A stretch of DNA of 64,000 nt, from assembly GCA_900550025.1 (NCBI GenBank), contig URQP01000003.1, positions 1 to 64,000 of the forward strand. Reading direction: 5' to 3'. A program made the translations under genes and the position numbers. The notes beneath the pieces were generated by a model that had not been told where the DNA came from, searched no databases, and saw only the letters and a program-made list of their open reading frames with translations. Positions 7,613 through 18,600 of this stretch are shown piece after piece (position 1 is the first letter of the stretch; each line of letters opens with the position of its first letter). This DNA comes from an uncultured Porphyromonadaceae bacterium. GTDB taxonomy: Bacteria > Bacteroidota > Bacteroidia > Bacteroidales > Muribaculaceae.

Positions 7613-9655
7613 ATGAACAAAACATTTATCGCTTCATCGCTCGCGGCAGTTGCCCTTGCGTTGGGTTCTTGCTCATCCGACAAGAATACAGGTACAGAAG
7701 ATTTTAACTACAAAGTGGACAGATTTGCTGATATTGAAGTTTTACGTTACAAGGTGACGGACTTCGAACAACTGACTCCAAAACAGAAGGAGCTTGTATA
7801 TTATTTGACAGAAGCCGCAATCTATGGGCGCGACATCCTCACTGACCAAAACGGACGCTACAATCTGGCTATCCGCACCACGCTTGAGGAAATCTACAAA
7901 AATTATAAAGGCGACAAAGAAAGCGCCGATTACAAGGGATTCGTTGAATACCTGAAACAGGTATGGTTTGCCAACGGAATCTATCACCATTATTCTACCG
8001 ACAAATTTACCCCGAAATTCTCAAAGGAGTTTTTCGTGAGCGAAGTCGGCAAACTGCCGGCAGAGAAACTACCGCTTGCCGACGGGCAGACAAAGGAGGC
8101 TTTCCTCTCGGAAATCACACCTGTGATTTTTGACCCGACAGTACTGCCCAAGCGTGTCAATCAGGTTGCCGGACAGGACTTGATAGCCACATCTGCCAAC
8201 AACTATTATGGAGAAGGCGTGACACAAGCGGAAGTTGAAACATTCTACAACGCGATGAAAGTGCCGGGCGACACTACACCGATTTCCTACGGACTCAACT
8301 CCCGACTTGTAAAAAAAGACGGCAAACTTGTAGAAGAGACATACAAAATCGGAGGACGCTACAGCGCAGCCATTGAAAAAATCGTTGAAAACCTGAAAAA
8401 GGCAGAGGCAGTAGCTGAGAATGACGCACAGAAACAGACCATCGCAAAACTGATTGAATACTACACGACAGGCGATTTAAAGACTTTCGACGAATATTCA
8501 ATCCTTTGGGTAGACGACACGGCAAGCAAGGTAGATTTTGTGAACGGTTTCATTGAAAGCTATGGCGACCCGCTCGGATATAAAGGAGCTTGGGAATCAA
8601 TCGTCAACTTCAAAAATGAGAAAGCATCCCACCGCACGGAAGTTATCAGCCAGAATGCCCAATGGTTCGAACAAAACTCACCGGTCGACCCGCGGTTCAA
8701 GAAAGAGAACGTAAAAGGTGTCACAGCCAAGGTAATCACAGCCGCCATGCTCGCCGGCGACGCCTACCCTGCCACCCCTATTGGCATCAATTTGCCGAAC
8801 GCCAACTGGATACGCGCTTCCCACGGCTCGAAATCAGTGACTTTGGAAAATATAACAGAAGCCTATGATCAGGCTTCCCATGGCGACGGCTTCAACGAAG
8901 AGTTCGTAATCGACAAGGAAACGAGCGACCTGATGGACAAGTACCTGTTCATTGTCGACAATATGCACACTGATTTGCACGAGTGCCTCGGCCACGCTTC
9001 AGGAAAATTGCTGCCGGGCGTTCACGACGACGCATTGAAAGAACACGGCTCCACACTCGAAGAGACGCGCGCCGACTTGTTCGCCCTTTATTATCTCGCA
9101 GACCCGAAATTGCTCGAACTGGGACTGCTCGACAATAAAGACGCGTATAAAGCCGAATACTACAAATATATCCTCAACGGATTGATGACGCAATTGATGC
9201 GTATCGAGCTTGGCAAAAACATTGAGGAAGCACATATGCGCAACCGCCAGCTTATCTCAAAATGGGTATACGAAAAAGGAAAGGCTGAGAACGTAATTGA
9301 AATGATAAAGAAAGACGGCAAGACATTCATAAAAATCAATGATTACGAAAAATTGCGCGGATTGTTCGGAGAGCTGTTGGCCGAAGTACAGCGCATCAAA
9401 TCGGAAGGCGATTATGAAGCCGGACGCAAGTTGGTAGAGGACTATGGCGTAAAAGTGGACCAAAACCTCCACAAAGAAGTACTTGACCGCTACGCCAAAC
9501 TCAACATCGCTCCTTACAAGGGATTTGTCAATCCGGTTTACACACCCGTACTTGATGAAAACGGCAACATAACCGACGTCAAAGTGGATTACACGGAAGG
9601 ATATATCGACCAGATGCTCCGCTACTCGGAAAAATACTCACCGCTGACAAAATAA
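7613..9655 (+). CDS. Dipeptidyl-peptidase III (M49), predicted lipoprotein
   Basis: This is a 680-residue zinc exopeptidase that removes N-terminal dipeptides. The N terminus is a lipoprotein signal with lipobox LGSC ending at Cys20, so the enzyme is predicted to be membrane-anchored in the periplasm or on the outer membrane. The M49 hexapeptide zinc motif HECLGH is at residues 456-461, and the second motif EETRAD, holding the third zinc ligand, is at 483-488. Length is typical of bacterial members. In a gut Bacteroidales it would help take up peptides as dipeptides. It lies 24 nt after rlmI and closes the plus-strand run; a hairpin follows at 9,684-9,730. Confidence 0.95.
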   Translation: MNKTFIASSLAAVALALGSCSSDKNTGTEDFNYKVDRFADIEVLRYKVTDFEQLTPKQKELVYYLTEAAIYGRDILTDQNGRYNLAIRTTLEEIYKNYKGDKESADYKGFVEYLKQVWFANGIYHHYSTDKFTPKFSKEFFVSEVGKLPAEKLPLADGQTKEAFLSEITPVIFDPTVLPKRVNQVAGQDLIATSANNYYGEGVTQAEVETFYNAMKVPGDTTPISYGLNSRLVKKDGKLVEETYKIGGRYSAAIEKIVENLKKAEAVAENDAQKQTIAKLIEYYTTGDLKTFDEYSILWVDDTASKVDFVNGFIESYGDPLGYKGAWESIVNFKNEKASHRTEVISQNAQWFEQNSPVDPRFKKENVKGVTAKVITAAMLAGDAYPATPIGINLPNANWIRASHGSKSVTLENITEAYDQASHGDGFNEEFVIDKETSDLMDKYLFIVDNMHTDLHECLGHASGKLLPGVHDDALKEHGSTLEETRADLFALYYLADPKLLELGLLDNKDAYKAEYYKYILNGLMTQLMRIELGKNIEEAHMRNRQLISKWVYEKGKAENVIEMIKKDGKTFIKINDYEKLRGLFGELLAEVQRIKSEGDYEAGRKLVEDYGVKVDQNLHKEVLDRYAKLNIAPYKGFVNPVYTPVLDENGNITDVKVDYTEGYIDQMLRYSEKYSPLTK

Positions 9656-9683
9656 GCCGACACATATAAAACCCTAAATAATT

Positions 9684-9730
9684 GCAACCTCTACGAAATG
9701 GCGATTGAGAAGGCTATTCGTAGAGGTTGT
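9684..9730 (+). terminator. Hairpin downstream of the DPP III gene
   Basis: CAACCTCTACGAA (9685-9697) pairs perfectly with TTCGTAGAGGTTG (9717-9729) around a 19-nt loop. The following TAATATATTTG is AT-rich without a clean U run. It lies 29 nt after the DPP III stop and is a probable transcription stop. Confidence 0.6.
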
Positions 9731-9736
9731 AATATA

Positions 9737-9768
9737 TTTGCTTATATGCCGGCGTTTTGTTAAATTTG
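9737..9768 (+). promoter_or_regulatory. Bacteroidetes-type promoter of the nitroreductase gene
   Basis: TTTG at 9737-9740, exactly 20 nt, then TAAATTTG at 9761-9768. This is a full match to the consensus, 22 nt before the ATG at 9,791. Confidence 0.75.
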
Positions 9769-9790
9769 CATTACGATAAAACTATTGACA

Positions 9791-10546
9791 ATGGATACAC
9801 AATATTTCAACCAACGCAGAACGATAAGAAAATATTCAGATAAAAAAATCCCGGCAGAATTATTACGTACTATGCTCGAAAGCGCGATGCGCGCGCCAAC
9901 TACCGGCAACATGCAACTCTACAGCGCAGTAGTCACCACCGACGAGGAAGTCAAGCACCGCCTGTCGCCGTGCCATTTCAACCAGCCGCAAGTGATGTCG
10001 GCCGCTGCTGTAATAACATTCTGCGCAGACTATAACCGATTCATTAAATGGTGCGAGGCAAGCGAGGCAGTTCCCGGATACAACAACTTCCAATCATTCA
10101 TGACAGCCACGCTTGATGCCGCAATATTCGCGCAACAATTCAACACAATAGCCGAGCTGAACGGATTAGGATGCTGCTATCTCGGGACAACCACCTACAA
10201 TGCCGAAGAAATCGCGGCAGTGCTCAATCTGCCTGAAATGGTTGTTCCGATAATAACCATCACCGTAGGCTATCCCGACGGAGAACCGGCACAAGTGGAA
10301 CGTCTGCCAACCGAGGGAATAATCCACCTTGAAACATACCACGACTACGACAAGGAAAGGATAAAGAAAATACATCAAGAGAAGGAAAGCCTCGAAGTAA
10401 ACAAAGGGTACATAAAAGAAAACGGCAAAAAGACATTGGCGCAAGTATTCACCGACGTGCGTTACACAAAAGCCGACTGCGAAACTTTTTCCGGGAAATT
10501 CTATAAGTTTGTGGAACAGCAAGGCTATAAATTCCCAAAAGAATAA
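9791..10546 (+). CDS. Nitroreductase family protein (NfsA/FRP-like flavoprotein)
   Basis: This 251-residue FMN-dependent oxidoreductase-like protein opens with the nitroreductase pattern FNQRRTIRKYSDKKIPAELLR and SAMRAPTTGNMQLYS (about residues 6-45), where the Arg and Ser residues contact FMN phosphate. The GLGCCYLGTT segment (about 122-131) and the VGYPDGEPA segment (about 160) follow. The C-terminal extension (about 190-251) resembles the NfsA/FRP subgroup. Likely activity is NAD(P)H-dependent reduction of flavin, quinone or nitro compounds; the physiological substrate is unknown. I place the start at ATG 9,791 because the in-frame TTG six bases earlier is unnecessary. It is transcribed alone. 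Confidence 0.88.
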   Translation: MDTQYFNQRRTIRKYSDKKIPAELLRTMLESAMRAPTTGNMQLYSAVVTTDEEVKHRLSPCHFNQPQVMSAAAVITFCADYNRFIKWCEASEAVPGYNNFQSFMTATLDAAIFAQQFNTIAELNGLGCCYLGTTTYNAEEIAAVLNLPEMVVPIITITVGYPDGEPAQVERLPTEGIIHLETYHDYDKERIKKIHQEKESLEVNKGYIKENGKKTLAQVFTDVRYTKADCETFSGKFYKFVEQQGYKFPKE

Positions 10547-10618
10547 AGATGCAGCCACAAGACATACCCTCAACTTTCTTTTATATTATTTTATAAAAAA
10601 ACACATTGCCGCACCAAG

Positions 10619-10646
10619 GTTTTAAGAAAAACAATGAGTAATTTTG
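10619..10646 (+). promoter_or_regulatory. Probable promoter of recJ-recQ
   Basis: TAATTTTG at 10639-10646 matches the TAnnTTTG box. The upstream box is weak (GTTTTA near 10,619). A short inverted repeat (AATGAG/CTCATT) surrounds the box. The leader to recJ would be about 155 nt, and I see no recognisable riboswitch in it. Confidence 0.45.
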
Positions 10647-10808
10647 CGTAGCTCATTATTTACTTTTTTAACAATCCTGATTTAAACGGAAACACCGTCC
10701 GGATTGTTATAAAGGCGAGCCCGGCAAACACACTCCCGGCAAATTGCGGGAGACAATTGCCGACAGCACTTAACGTGCACTAAACAAGATAAATAAAAAA
10801 CAATATAA

Positions 10809-12548
10809 ATGATAAGTAAATGGAATTACTTACCTCTTACATCCGAAGAACAAGAATTAGAGATAGAGTTGGCAAAGAAATTTGCCGACAGTCCAGCGAT
10901 AGCTGAGCTATTGGTTCAGCGAGGCATCACGACTGTCGAGGAAGCTGAACACTTTTTCAATCCTTCTCTATCCGATTTGCACAATCCATTCCTGATGAGG
11001 GATATGGACAAGGCTGTAAAGAGGCTTAACAAAGCCATCGGGGCTAAAGAGAACATATTGGTATATGGGGATTACGACGTTGACGGTACAACAGCAGTAT
11101 CTCTCGTGTACAAATATTTGCGGAATTTTTATTCACACATTGAATACTATATTCCGACACGCGATGAAGAAGGCTATGGCATATCTATAAAAAGCATCGA
11201 CCATGCCGTAGCCAATAATATCAAACTGATAATCGTGCTCGATTGCGGAATAAAGGCAATCGACGAAATTGCCTATGCAAAACAGCACGGCATAGATTTT
11301 ATCATTTGCGACCACCACGTGCCGGACGACGCGTTGCCCGAGGCATACGCCATACTCAATCCGAAAATGGACAACAACACCTACCCCTATCCCCATCTGT
11401 CGGGCTGCGGAGTAGGATTCAAATTCATGCAGGCATTTGCCGAGAGCAACGGACTTAGCAACAAAAACGATTTATACGGGCTTCTCGACTTAGTGGCTGT
11501 AAGCATAGCAGCCGACATTGTACCGATGACAGGAGAGAACAGAGTGATGACCTACTTCGGTCTGAACTCCAACCCGAATACCGGACTGAAAGGCATAATA
11601 AAAGTCTGCAACCTGTCGAACAGAGAAATCACGATAAGCGACGTGATTTTCAAAATAGGGCCGAGAATCAACGCATCCGGCCGGATGCAATCCGGAATGG
11701 AAGCCGTGGATTTGCTCACTACAAAAAACTTCAACGACGCATACGCCAAGAGCAAGAATATAGACCAATACAACAAAGACCGTAAGGAACTCGACAAACG
11801 CATCACCGAAGAAGCAAACAAGATTCTCGAAGAACGCGGAGAAATCGATTCCGACCATAAGACGATAGTCATATATAATAAGAACTGGCATAAAGGCATA
11901 ATCGGCATTGTGGCATCACGGCTTACAGAATTGTATTATAAGCCGGCGGTGGTGCTGACATATTCCAACGGACTGGCCACAGGCTCTTCGCGCTCTGTCC
12001 AAGGGTATGACATCTACAAAGCCGTAGAGAGCACGCGCGACTTGCTCGAGAATTTCGGAGGGCACACATACGCAGTAGGATTATCCTTAAAGGAAGAGAA
12101 CATCCCCGAATTCACACGGCGATTCGAAAAATATGTAGCGGAAACAATCAGCCCAACCCAGCTGACCCCACAGATCGACATCGACGCATATCTGAAATTC
12201 GATGAAATAACGCCGGAGTTCCTCTCGTATTTAAGGCTGTTCAATCCGTTCGGTCCCGGCAACCAGAAACCTACATTCTGCTCAAAGAATGTACTTGACT
12301 ATGGCACAAGCAAACTTGTCGGCAAAAATCTGGAACACATAAAATTGGAGCTTGTAGACAACACCTCAGGCAAAGTGCTCAACGGCATAGCATTCAATAT
12401 GGCACAATATTTCGATTACATAAAGTCGGGCAAACCGTTCGACATTTGCTATACAATAGAGAGCAACAAGCATCCTAACAGCTCCAACAAGCACCAATTG
12501 GCTGTAAAGGAAATACGCATAGGCGACCAAACAGATAACAATCAATGA
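10809..12548 (+). CDS. recJ: Single-stranded-DNA-specific exonuclease RecJ
   Basis: This 579-residue 5'-3' ssDNA exonuclease acts in recombinational repair and mismatch repair. DHH-family motif I, DYDVDGTTA, is at residues 88-96, motif III DHH is at 168-170, and the DHHA1 domain occupies the C-terminal half (about 340-460, with GIIGIVASRLTE and SGRMQSGMEAVDLL nearby). The C-terminal OB-like domain (about 460-575) is present. Length matches bacterial RecJ. The stop overlaps the ATG of recQ by 4 nt (ATGA), so the two are translationally coupled; RecJ and RecQ cooperate in end resection. Confidence 0.96.
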   Translation: MISKWNYLPLTSEEQELEIELAKKFADSPAIAELLVQRGITTVEEAEHFFNPSLSDLHNPFLMRDMDKAVKRLNKAIGAKENILVYGDYDVDGTTAVSLVYKYLRNFYSHIEYYIPTRDEEGYGISIKSIDHAVANNIKLIIVLDCGIKAIDEIAYAKQHGIDFIICDHHVPDDALPEAYAILNPKMDNNTYPYPHLSGCGVGFKFMQAFAESNGLSNKNDLYGLLDLVAVSIAADIVPMTGENRVMTYFGLNSNPNTGLKGIIKVCNLSNREITISDVIFKIGPRINASGRMQSGMEAVDLLTTKNFNDAYAKSKNIDQYNKDRKELDKRITEEANKILEERGEIDSDHKTIVIYNKNWHKGIIGIVASRLTELYYKPAVVLTYSNGLATGSSRSVQGYDIYKAVESTRDLLENFGGHTYAVGLSLKEENIPEFTRRFEKYVAETISPTQLTPQIDIDAYLKFDEITPEFLSYLRLFNPFGPGNQKPTFCSKNVLDYGTSKLVGKNLEHIKLELVDNTSGKVLNGIAFNMAQYFDYIKSGKPFDICYTIESNKHPNSSNKHQLAVKEIRIGDQTDNNQ

Positions 12549-14437
12549 AAACCGGCATCCATGACATACTGTACAAGTATTGGGGATACCGGCAATTCAG
12601 AGAGAAACAAGAAGAAATAATCACATCGGTACTCGAAGGCACCGATACGCTCGGGCTGTTGCCTACAGGAGGCGGAAAATCAATTACATTCCAAGTCCCG
12701 GCGATGCTGTTCGACGGAATAACGCTTGTCGTCACACCTTTGATTTCCTTAATGAAAGATCAGGTCGACAACCTAAGGCGGCGACACATAAAAGCCCTTT
12801 ACATCCATTCCGGGCTACGCTACAGCGAAATACGCAACACCATAGACAAATGCATCTACGGCGATTACAAATTCCTGTACGTTTCTCCGGAAAGGCTTTC
12901 GTCGGCGGCGTTTATGGACAGCCTGCGGCTGATGAAAGTGTCGCTCCTTGTTGTCGACGAAGCCCATTGCATATCCCAATGGGGATATGATTTCCGGCCG
13001 TCATACCTGAACATAGCATCCGTAAGGAAAATATTCCCTGACATACCGGTGCTGGCACTTACCGCCTCGGCGACCAAAGAGGTCATAGCCGACATTATCG
13101 ACAAGCTGGAATTCCGCGGAAAAAGAGTGATACGCAAAAGTTTCCGACGGGAAAACCTGTCGTATATAGTACGCCGCACAGAAAACAAGCAAGAAAAACT
13201 TTTAGACATAATAAACAAAACGACAGGAAGCTGCATCGTATATGTAAGAAGCAGACAAAAGACGAAACAGATAGCCGAATATCTCACAACCCATAGGATA
13301 ACAGCCGATTACTACCATGCGGGATTGTCGAATGAAGAAAAGCAGGACAAACAGGACAAATGGAAAGACGGCATCACACAAGTCATAGTAGCCACCAACG
13401 CATTCGGGATGGGCATAGACAAGCCGGACGTAAGAGTCGTTGCGCATCTTGATGTACCGAACTCCATTGAAGAATACTATCAAGAAGCCGGACGGGCCGG
13501 CAGGGATTCAAAGCGGGCCTACGCCATTATGCTCACATCCCCCAGAGACAAAGCCGTATTACGAAAACGGATATCCGAGACATTCCCGCCCAAAGAAACG
13601 ATAAAGGAAATCTATGTACGCCTGTGCAATTTTCTTGAGATAGGCCTTGGCGGAGGATTCGACAAGCTATACGACTTCAATTTCAATCTTTTCTGCACTA
13701 CATTCAAATATCCTGCAGCCATCGCTTCCAATGCACTGAAGATACTGACACAAGCACAATACATAGAATACATCGAAGAAGTGGACACCCTGTCGAAAAT
13801 AATGATACTGGCCGACAAGCGCGATTTGTACGAAATAAAAGGAAGCACAGCCCAAAACGACAAAATACTTGAGCTTATATTACGAAACTATACAGGCCTT
13901 TATGCCGACTATGTGACCATCGACGAATTTTCGATAGCCTATAAATTCAACATACCTCTTCAGGACATATACGACACTCTGATATTCTTGAACAGACAAC
14001 ACGTCATACATTACATACCACGCCGCCGCACTTCGTATATATATTTCCCTTGCTCGAGGGTGGAGCCGCGCCACCTCGAAATCACGAAAGAAGTATATGA
14101 GAAAGGGAAAGAACGGCTTGAAAAACGAATCAATTCCATCATCGCATACGCGGAAAACGACAACAACTGCCGTGAACGCATGATTCTTGAATACTTCGAC
14201 GAGAAAGCCTCGGATTGCGGCAAATGCGACATTTGCGTAGAACATAAAAAGAAAAAGAAGGACAACATAAAAGAAGTCCAAGAAGGAATCCTTTATATGT
14301 TGTCCTTAAAGCCACGTAAACTAAATGATTTCACCGGGACATTGTCATTCAGCAAGGAAGCAATAATCAACCAGTTACGCTTTCTGTGCGACGAAGGCAA
14401 AATAACTTACAACGGTGAGATATTCACCCTAAAATAA
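12545..14437 (+). CDS. recQ: ATP-dependent DNA helicase RecQ
   Basis: This 630-residue SF2 3'-5' helicase has Walker A in LLPTGGGKSITFQ (about residues 38-50), a DEAH box in VVDEAHCISQWGYDFRPSY with the RecQ aromatic loop, and motif VI in YYQEAGRAGRDSK. The zinc-binding cysteines lie near residues 540-565 (NNCRERM and CGKCDIC), followed by a winged-helix RQC region. A canonical HRDC domain is not obvious, so this is the shorter RecQ form common in Bacteroidetes. It overlaps recJ by 4 nt. Its 3' end overlaps the convergent outer-membrane efflux gene by 9 nt. Confidence 0.96.
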   Translation: MKTGIHDILYKYWGYRQFREKQEEIITSVLEGTDTLGLLPTGGGKSITFQVPAMLFDGITLVVTPLISLMKDQVDNLRRRHIKALYIHSGLRYSEIRNTIDKCIYGDYKFLYVSPERLSSAAFMDSLRLMKVSLLVVDEAHCISQWGYDFRPSYLNIASVRKIFPDIPVLALTASATKEVIADIIDKLEFRGKRVIRKSFRRENLSYIVRRTENKQEKLLDIINKTTGSCIVYVRSRQKTKQIAEYLTTHRITADYYHAGLSNEEKQDKQDKWKDGITQVIVATNAFGMGIDKPDVRVVAHLDVPNSIEEYYQEAGRAGRDSKRAYAIMLTSPRDKAVLRKRISETFPPKETIKEIYVRLCNFLEIGLGGGFDKLYDFNFNLFCTTFKYPAAIASNALKILTQAQYIEYIEEVDTLSKIMILADKRDLYEIKGSTAQNDKILELILRNYTGLYADYVTIDEFSIAYKFNIPLQDIYDTLIFLNRQHVIHYIPRRRTSYIYFPCSRVEPRHLEITKEVYEKGKERLEKRINSIIAYAENDNNCRERMILEYFDEKASDCGKCDICVEHKKKKKDNIKEVQEGILYMLSLKPRKLNDFTGTLSFSKEAIINQLRFLCDEGKITYNGEIFTLK

Positions 14438-15616
14438 GTTGCCTGCATCTTTCAGAACATCATATTTGGTCAAGTCCACATATCCTGTCTGGAAAGAATA
14501 TTCCATATCGTACAGCTTTTGCGTAGCCTCAGCGATATCCCTTATCTCAATTATATAGTCGCGTAATGATATTTGCCCGCCATTCAATGCCTCGGAAAGG
14601 ATACGGTAATAATCCTCGTTCTCGACAAGAGGCTTATATTTTCCTATCATCTCCTCCTGCGACAACAATGCGGCATAACCGCTACGTACTCTCAATTCCT
14701 CCTGCAATCCGGTGTTGTCAGCAGCATACGAATCAGCAAGCGACCGGCTTTTTGCAGCACTCAATTTATGGCGTCCGGAAAAAATAGGGATGCTCATCCC
14801 CACAATAAATCCATGAGCCTGCTCTCCCCCTTCATCCTTGTATTTATAACCTACAGTAAAGCCGGGAAAGTTCGATAATTTGGCCACCTTTTCAGCCTGA
14901 GCGCCAACAATCTGCTGCTGGATTGCAACCTTATATTCCGGACTATACTGGCGGAAGTCGGAAATATAGAAATCCACCGGCTCCAATATTCCACCAGAAT
15001 ATTCCACCGCGTCGGTGTCCAAGCCGGAAAGCTCTTTCCCGCCATTCAACGCCTTCAGACTTTCAATGATTACATTTTTCTGGACATTCAAATCTTTCAA
15101 GGCAACCTTATTGTCGAAAAGTTCAAGCCGCAATTTATTCATCTCAATTATTGAAATCTCACGGTCTGCATATTTTTCCGACAATAAATCCAACAAATCC
15201 TCCTCCTCGGCAAGCACCCGCTTCTGCAGAGCAATCCTGCGGTTGACATTCACCAAATCGGCCAACGCCAATCTCACTTGAGAAGAGATTTCGACGCACT
15301 TTGTCTGATAGACATACTCAAGAGCCGTTATCTGATGCTTAATATACTTTTTACGAGCTCCGTAGACACCCGGCCAGTCTATGCCTTCAGTCACCGACAA
15401 TTCTATACTTTTACCGGGACGGTCGAAGAGATAAGCCAGTTCCACCTCCGGGTCTGCAAGATTGTTTTCCGCCCTGAAATTCAAGGCATCCGCCTCGTAG
15501 GTCATTTTTGCCGATTGTAAATCAGGGTTATTGGCAAATACCTGCTCCATTATCCCGCCATCTGCCATTGCCGACAATGGCAACATCAATGCAGAAAGCA
15601 ACAATCCATATCTCAT
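14429..15616 (-). CDS. TolC-family outer-membrane efflux protein (CusC/CzcC-like)
   Basis: This 395-residue outer-membrane channel component has a signal peptide in the first 18 residues (ending ALSAMA-like, cleavage before DGGIM). Two long alpha-helical repeats with coiled-coil character (about 40-210 and 225-390) are typical of TolC proteins, and GMSIPIFSGRHK marks the OEP repeat boundary. It is the last gene of a four-gene minus-strand metal efflux operon and overlaps the RND pump gene by 4 nt. Substrate is inferred from the CzcA-type pump to be a heavy metal cation; Cu/Ag versus Co/Zn/Cd is not resolved. Confidence 0.9.
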   Translation of the reverse strand: MRYGLLLSALMLPLSAMADGGIMEQVFANNPDLQSAKMTYEADALNFRAENNLADPEVELAYLFDRPGKSIELSVTEGIDWPGVYGARKKYIKHQITALEYVYQTKCVEISSQVRLALADLVNVNRRIALQKRVLAEEEDLLDLLSEKYADREISIIEMNKLRLELFDNKVALKDLNVQKNVIIESLKALNGGKELSGLDTDAVEYSGGILEPVDFYISDFRQYSPEYKVAIQQQIVGAQAEKVAKLSNFPGFTVGYKYKDEGGEQAHGFIVGMSIPIFSGRHKLSAAKSRSLADSYAADNTGLQEELRVRSGYAALLSQEEMIGKYKPLVENEDYYRILSEALNGGQISLRDYIIEIRDIAEATQKLYDMEYSFQTGYVDLTKYDVLKDAGNLF

Positions 15617-18600
15617 ACTCTACTTTTTTTCAGATTACACAAATAATAAATAACCGGCACTACCAGCAAATTAAGGATTGTGGAAGAGAACAATCCACCC
15701 AAAATCACAATCGCCAACGGAGCCTGTATCTCATTTCCCGGCTCACCGCCTCTTGCCACAATCGGAATCAGAGCCAACGCCGACGACAATGCTGTCATGA
15801 CAATAGGCAACAATCTGTCCACTGAACCTTGATAGATACGCTGCATCAGCGGCATCCCCTCTTTCTCCAACTGGTTATAATGCGACATCAGGAGCATGCC
15901 GTTGCGCGTCGAGATACCAAGCAGCGATATGAATCCGATAATAGCCGGAATATTCAGCTCGCCCGACGTGAAAAATATGATTATCACACCGCCAATCATT
16001 GCCAAAGGAATATTTACCAATATTATTGACGCCTGCGTGAAATTCTTGAATTCCTGATAAAGCAGCATAAAAATACACAATATCGCCAGACAAGATGCTA
16101 TGCTCAGTGTGCGAGAGGCTTCCGCCTCACTTTCAAACTGTCCGCCGTAAGAGACCTGATAGCCTTCAGGCAATTTTACAGTCGACTCTATCTTGTGCTG
16201 TATATCATTTACCGCTCCACGCAAATCACGGTCAGACACATTAGCCGAAACGACAATACGGCGCCGGGCGTTTTCCCTGTTGATGGTACTCGGTCCTGAC
16301 AACGATTTTATGTCGGCCACATCCGAAAGCGGAATCTTGCCCACATTGCTATCAATCATCAAATTGCCGATTTCTTCCATCGAAAGCGAATTTTCCGACG
16401 TAAAACGCAACGTCAAATCATACGGCAATCCGTCCTCATACACCTGCGAGACGACAATCCCAGAAGCCGCAATATTGACAAGATTCGAAAATTCCGGAAT
16501 AGTTATCCCATATTTCACAAGCAGTTCGCGGCGAGGAGTAATTATAACCTCCGGACGTTCTATTTGCTGCTCTATATTTATATCCACAATTCCCGGAACT
16601 TCTCCGATTTCCTGCTTAATCTGTTTCCCTATCGTATAAAGCTGGTTAAGATTGTCGCCGAACACTTTTATGGCAATCTGCGCCTCCGTTCCAGAAAGCA
16701 TAGCGTCGATACGGTGGGATATCGGCTGGCCTATTTCTATGCTTATTCCCGGAATAGACGACAGGCGTTCCCTAATCTCGTGCATAATCTCCTCCCTCGG
16801 ACGGTCGATTATTTCATAAGGAGCCTCTATCTCCGAAGCATTGCTTCCGCGCGAATGCTCGTCGAGCTCGGCACGTCCTGTCTTCCTTGCAATAGTTTTT
16901 ATTTCCGGAATGCTAAGCAATATCTCATCGACTTTCTTACCGATATTGTCCGACTCCTCCAACGAGATTCCCGGCAACGTAGCCACATTGATAGTAAATG
17001 AGCCCTCGTTGAACGACGGCAAGAAACTGCGCCCGAAAGTAAAAAACAAGCAAAGCGCAACCACTAACAAAACCCCGGTAGAGCCTAACACAAGTTTTTT
17101 ATGGGAAAGACTCCAACCCAGCACCTTGTTATAGGCATTACGCAACTTTACGGAAGTCCATGCCTCTTTAGTCTGTTTTTCTATATGCTTATCATTCTTC
17201 AACAGCACACTACACAAAACAGGTGTCAATGTCAATGCCACGACAGTGGAGGCAATAAGCGAAATAATGAAAGCCACACCAAGCGGTATCAACAGCCGGC
17301 CCTCCATCCCTGAAAGGAAAAATAAGGGCAAGAAACTTGCTATTATTATAAGCGATGAATTGAATATCGGCATCCTCACCTCGGTGGAGGCATTGAATAT
17401 AACATCAAGTATCTTCTGCCGCTCACCAACCGGCAACGAGGCATTACGCCGCAATTTCCTGTATACATTCTCCACATCGACAATGGCATCATCGACAAGC
17501 GAGCCGATGGCAATTGCAATACCTCCGAGCGACATAGTATTAATCGTATATCCCATAGCATGCAGAGCTATCATCGTGATAAGCACGGACAATGGCAATG
17601 CCACCAACGAGATTATCGTAGCCCTCACATCCATCAGGAAGAAAAACAACACAATCACGACAAACAACGCCCCCTCAAGCAATGCGCTTTGAGTATTGTT
17701 AATCGAACTTTCGATAAAATCGCTCTGACGGAAAATATCGGTAGAGATATGGATATCGGAAGGGATATTCTTCTGCAACTGCGCCAATTCATCCTCTATC
17801 TTGTCAATCAGCTCAATCGTGCCTGTATTATACTGCTTCGATACCGTGACAAGCACCGCCGGCTTGCCTTTTTCGGAAGCTACGCCAAGAACCGGAGTCT
17901 TTGCTCCGATGCGTACATCCGCAATATCGCTAAGATGCACCAATGTATCCGGCTTGTTTACGACAACAGCCTGCCCTATTTTATCCGCATCAGTCGTATT
18001 GATATTGCCTTTTATCACATACTCGTTTCCATGTTCATACATTATCCCGCCGTTAGTGTTGGTGGTAAGCCCATCAGTAGCCTGCATCACTTCGTCGAGC
18101 GTGACATTGTAGTATTTCATTTTTTCCGTACTGAGCACTATTTGGTACTCCTTAATGTCACCGCCCATCACCGTGACCTGAGCAACGCCGCTTATCGACA
18201 AGAGCTGCGGGGAGATAAGCCTGTCGGCAATCGTACGCAAATCCTGCATCGAGGTCTTGGTAGACGTAAGGCCGATTATCATCACTTCCCCCATTATTGA
18301 AGTCTGAGGGCCAAGCACCGGCTTATTGACATTCGGAGGCAATGACTCCATGACAGTTGTAAGCTTTTCCGAAACTATCTGCCGGGCAATATAAATGTCC
18401 GTTCCCCAGTCGAACTCAACCGTAACGACCGAAAAGCCCGTATCCGACGACGACCTGACACGGCGCACTCCTGTCGCTCCGTTCAATGCCGATTCAATAG
18501 GATAGGATACCAATTTTTCCACTTCTTCAGGCGCAAGTCCCGGAGCTTCCGTCATAATCGTGACAGTGGGAGCATTCAAGTCCGGAAATACGTCGACCTC

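Noticed and set aside
9785-9790. TTG start two codons before the nitroreductase ATG
   Set aside because: The ATG at 9,791 gives the normal N terminus and the promoter distance is unchanged.
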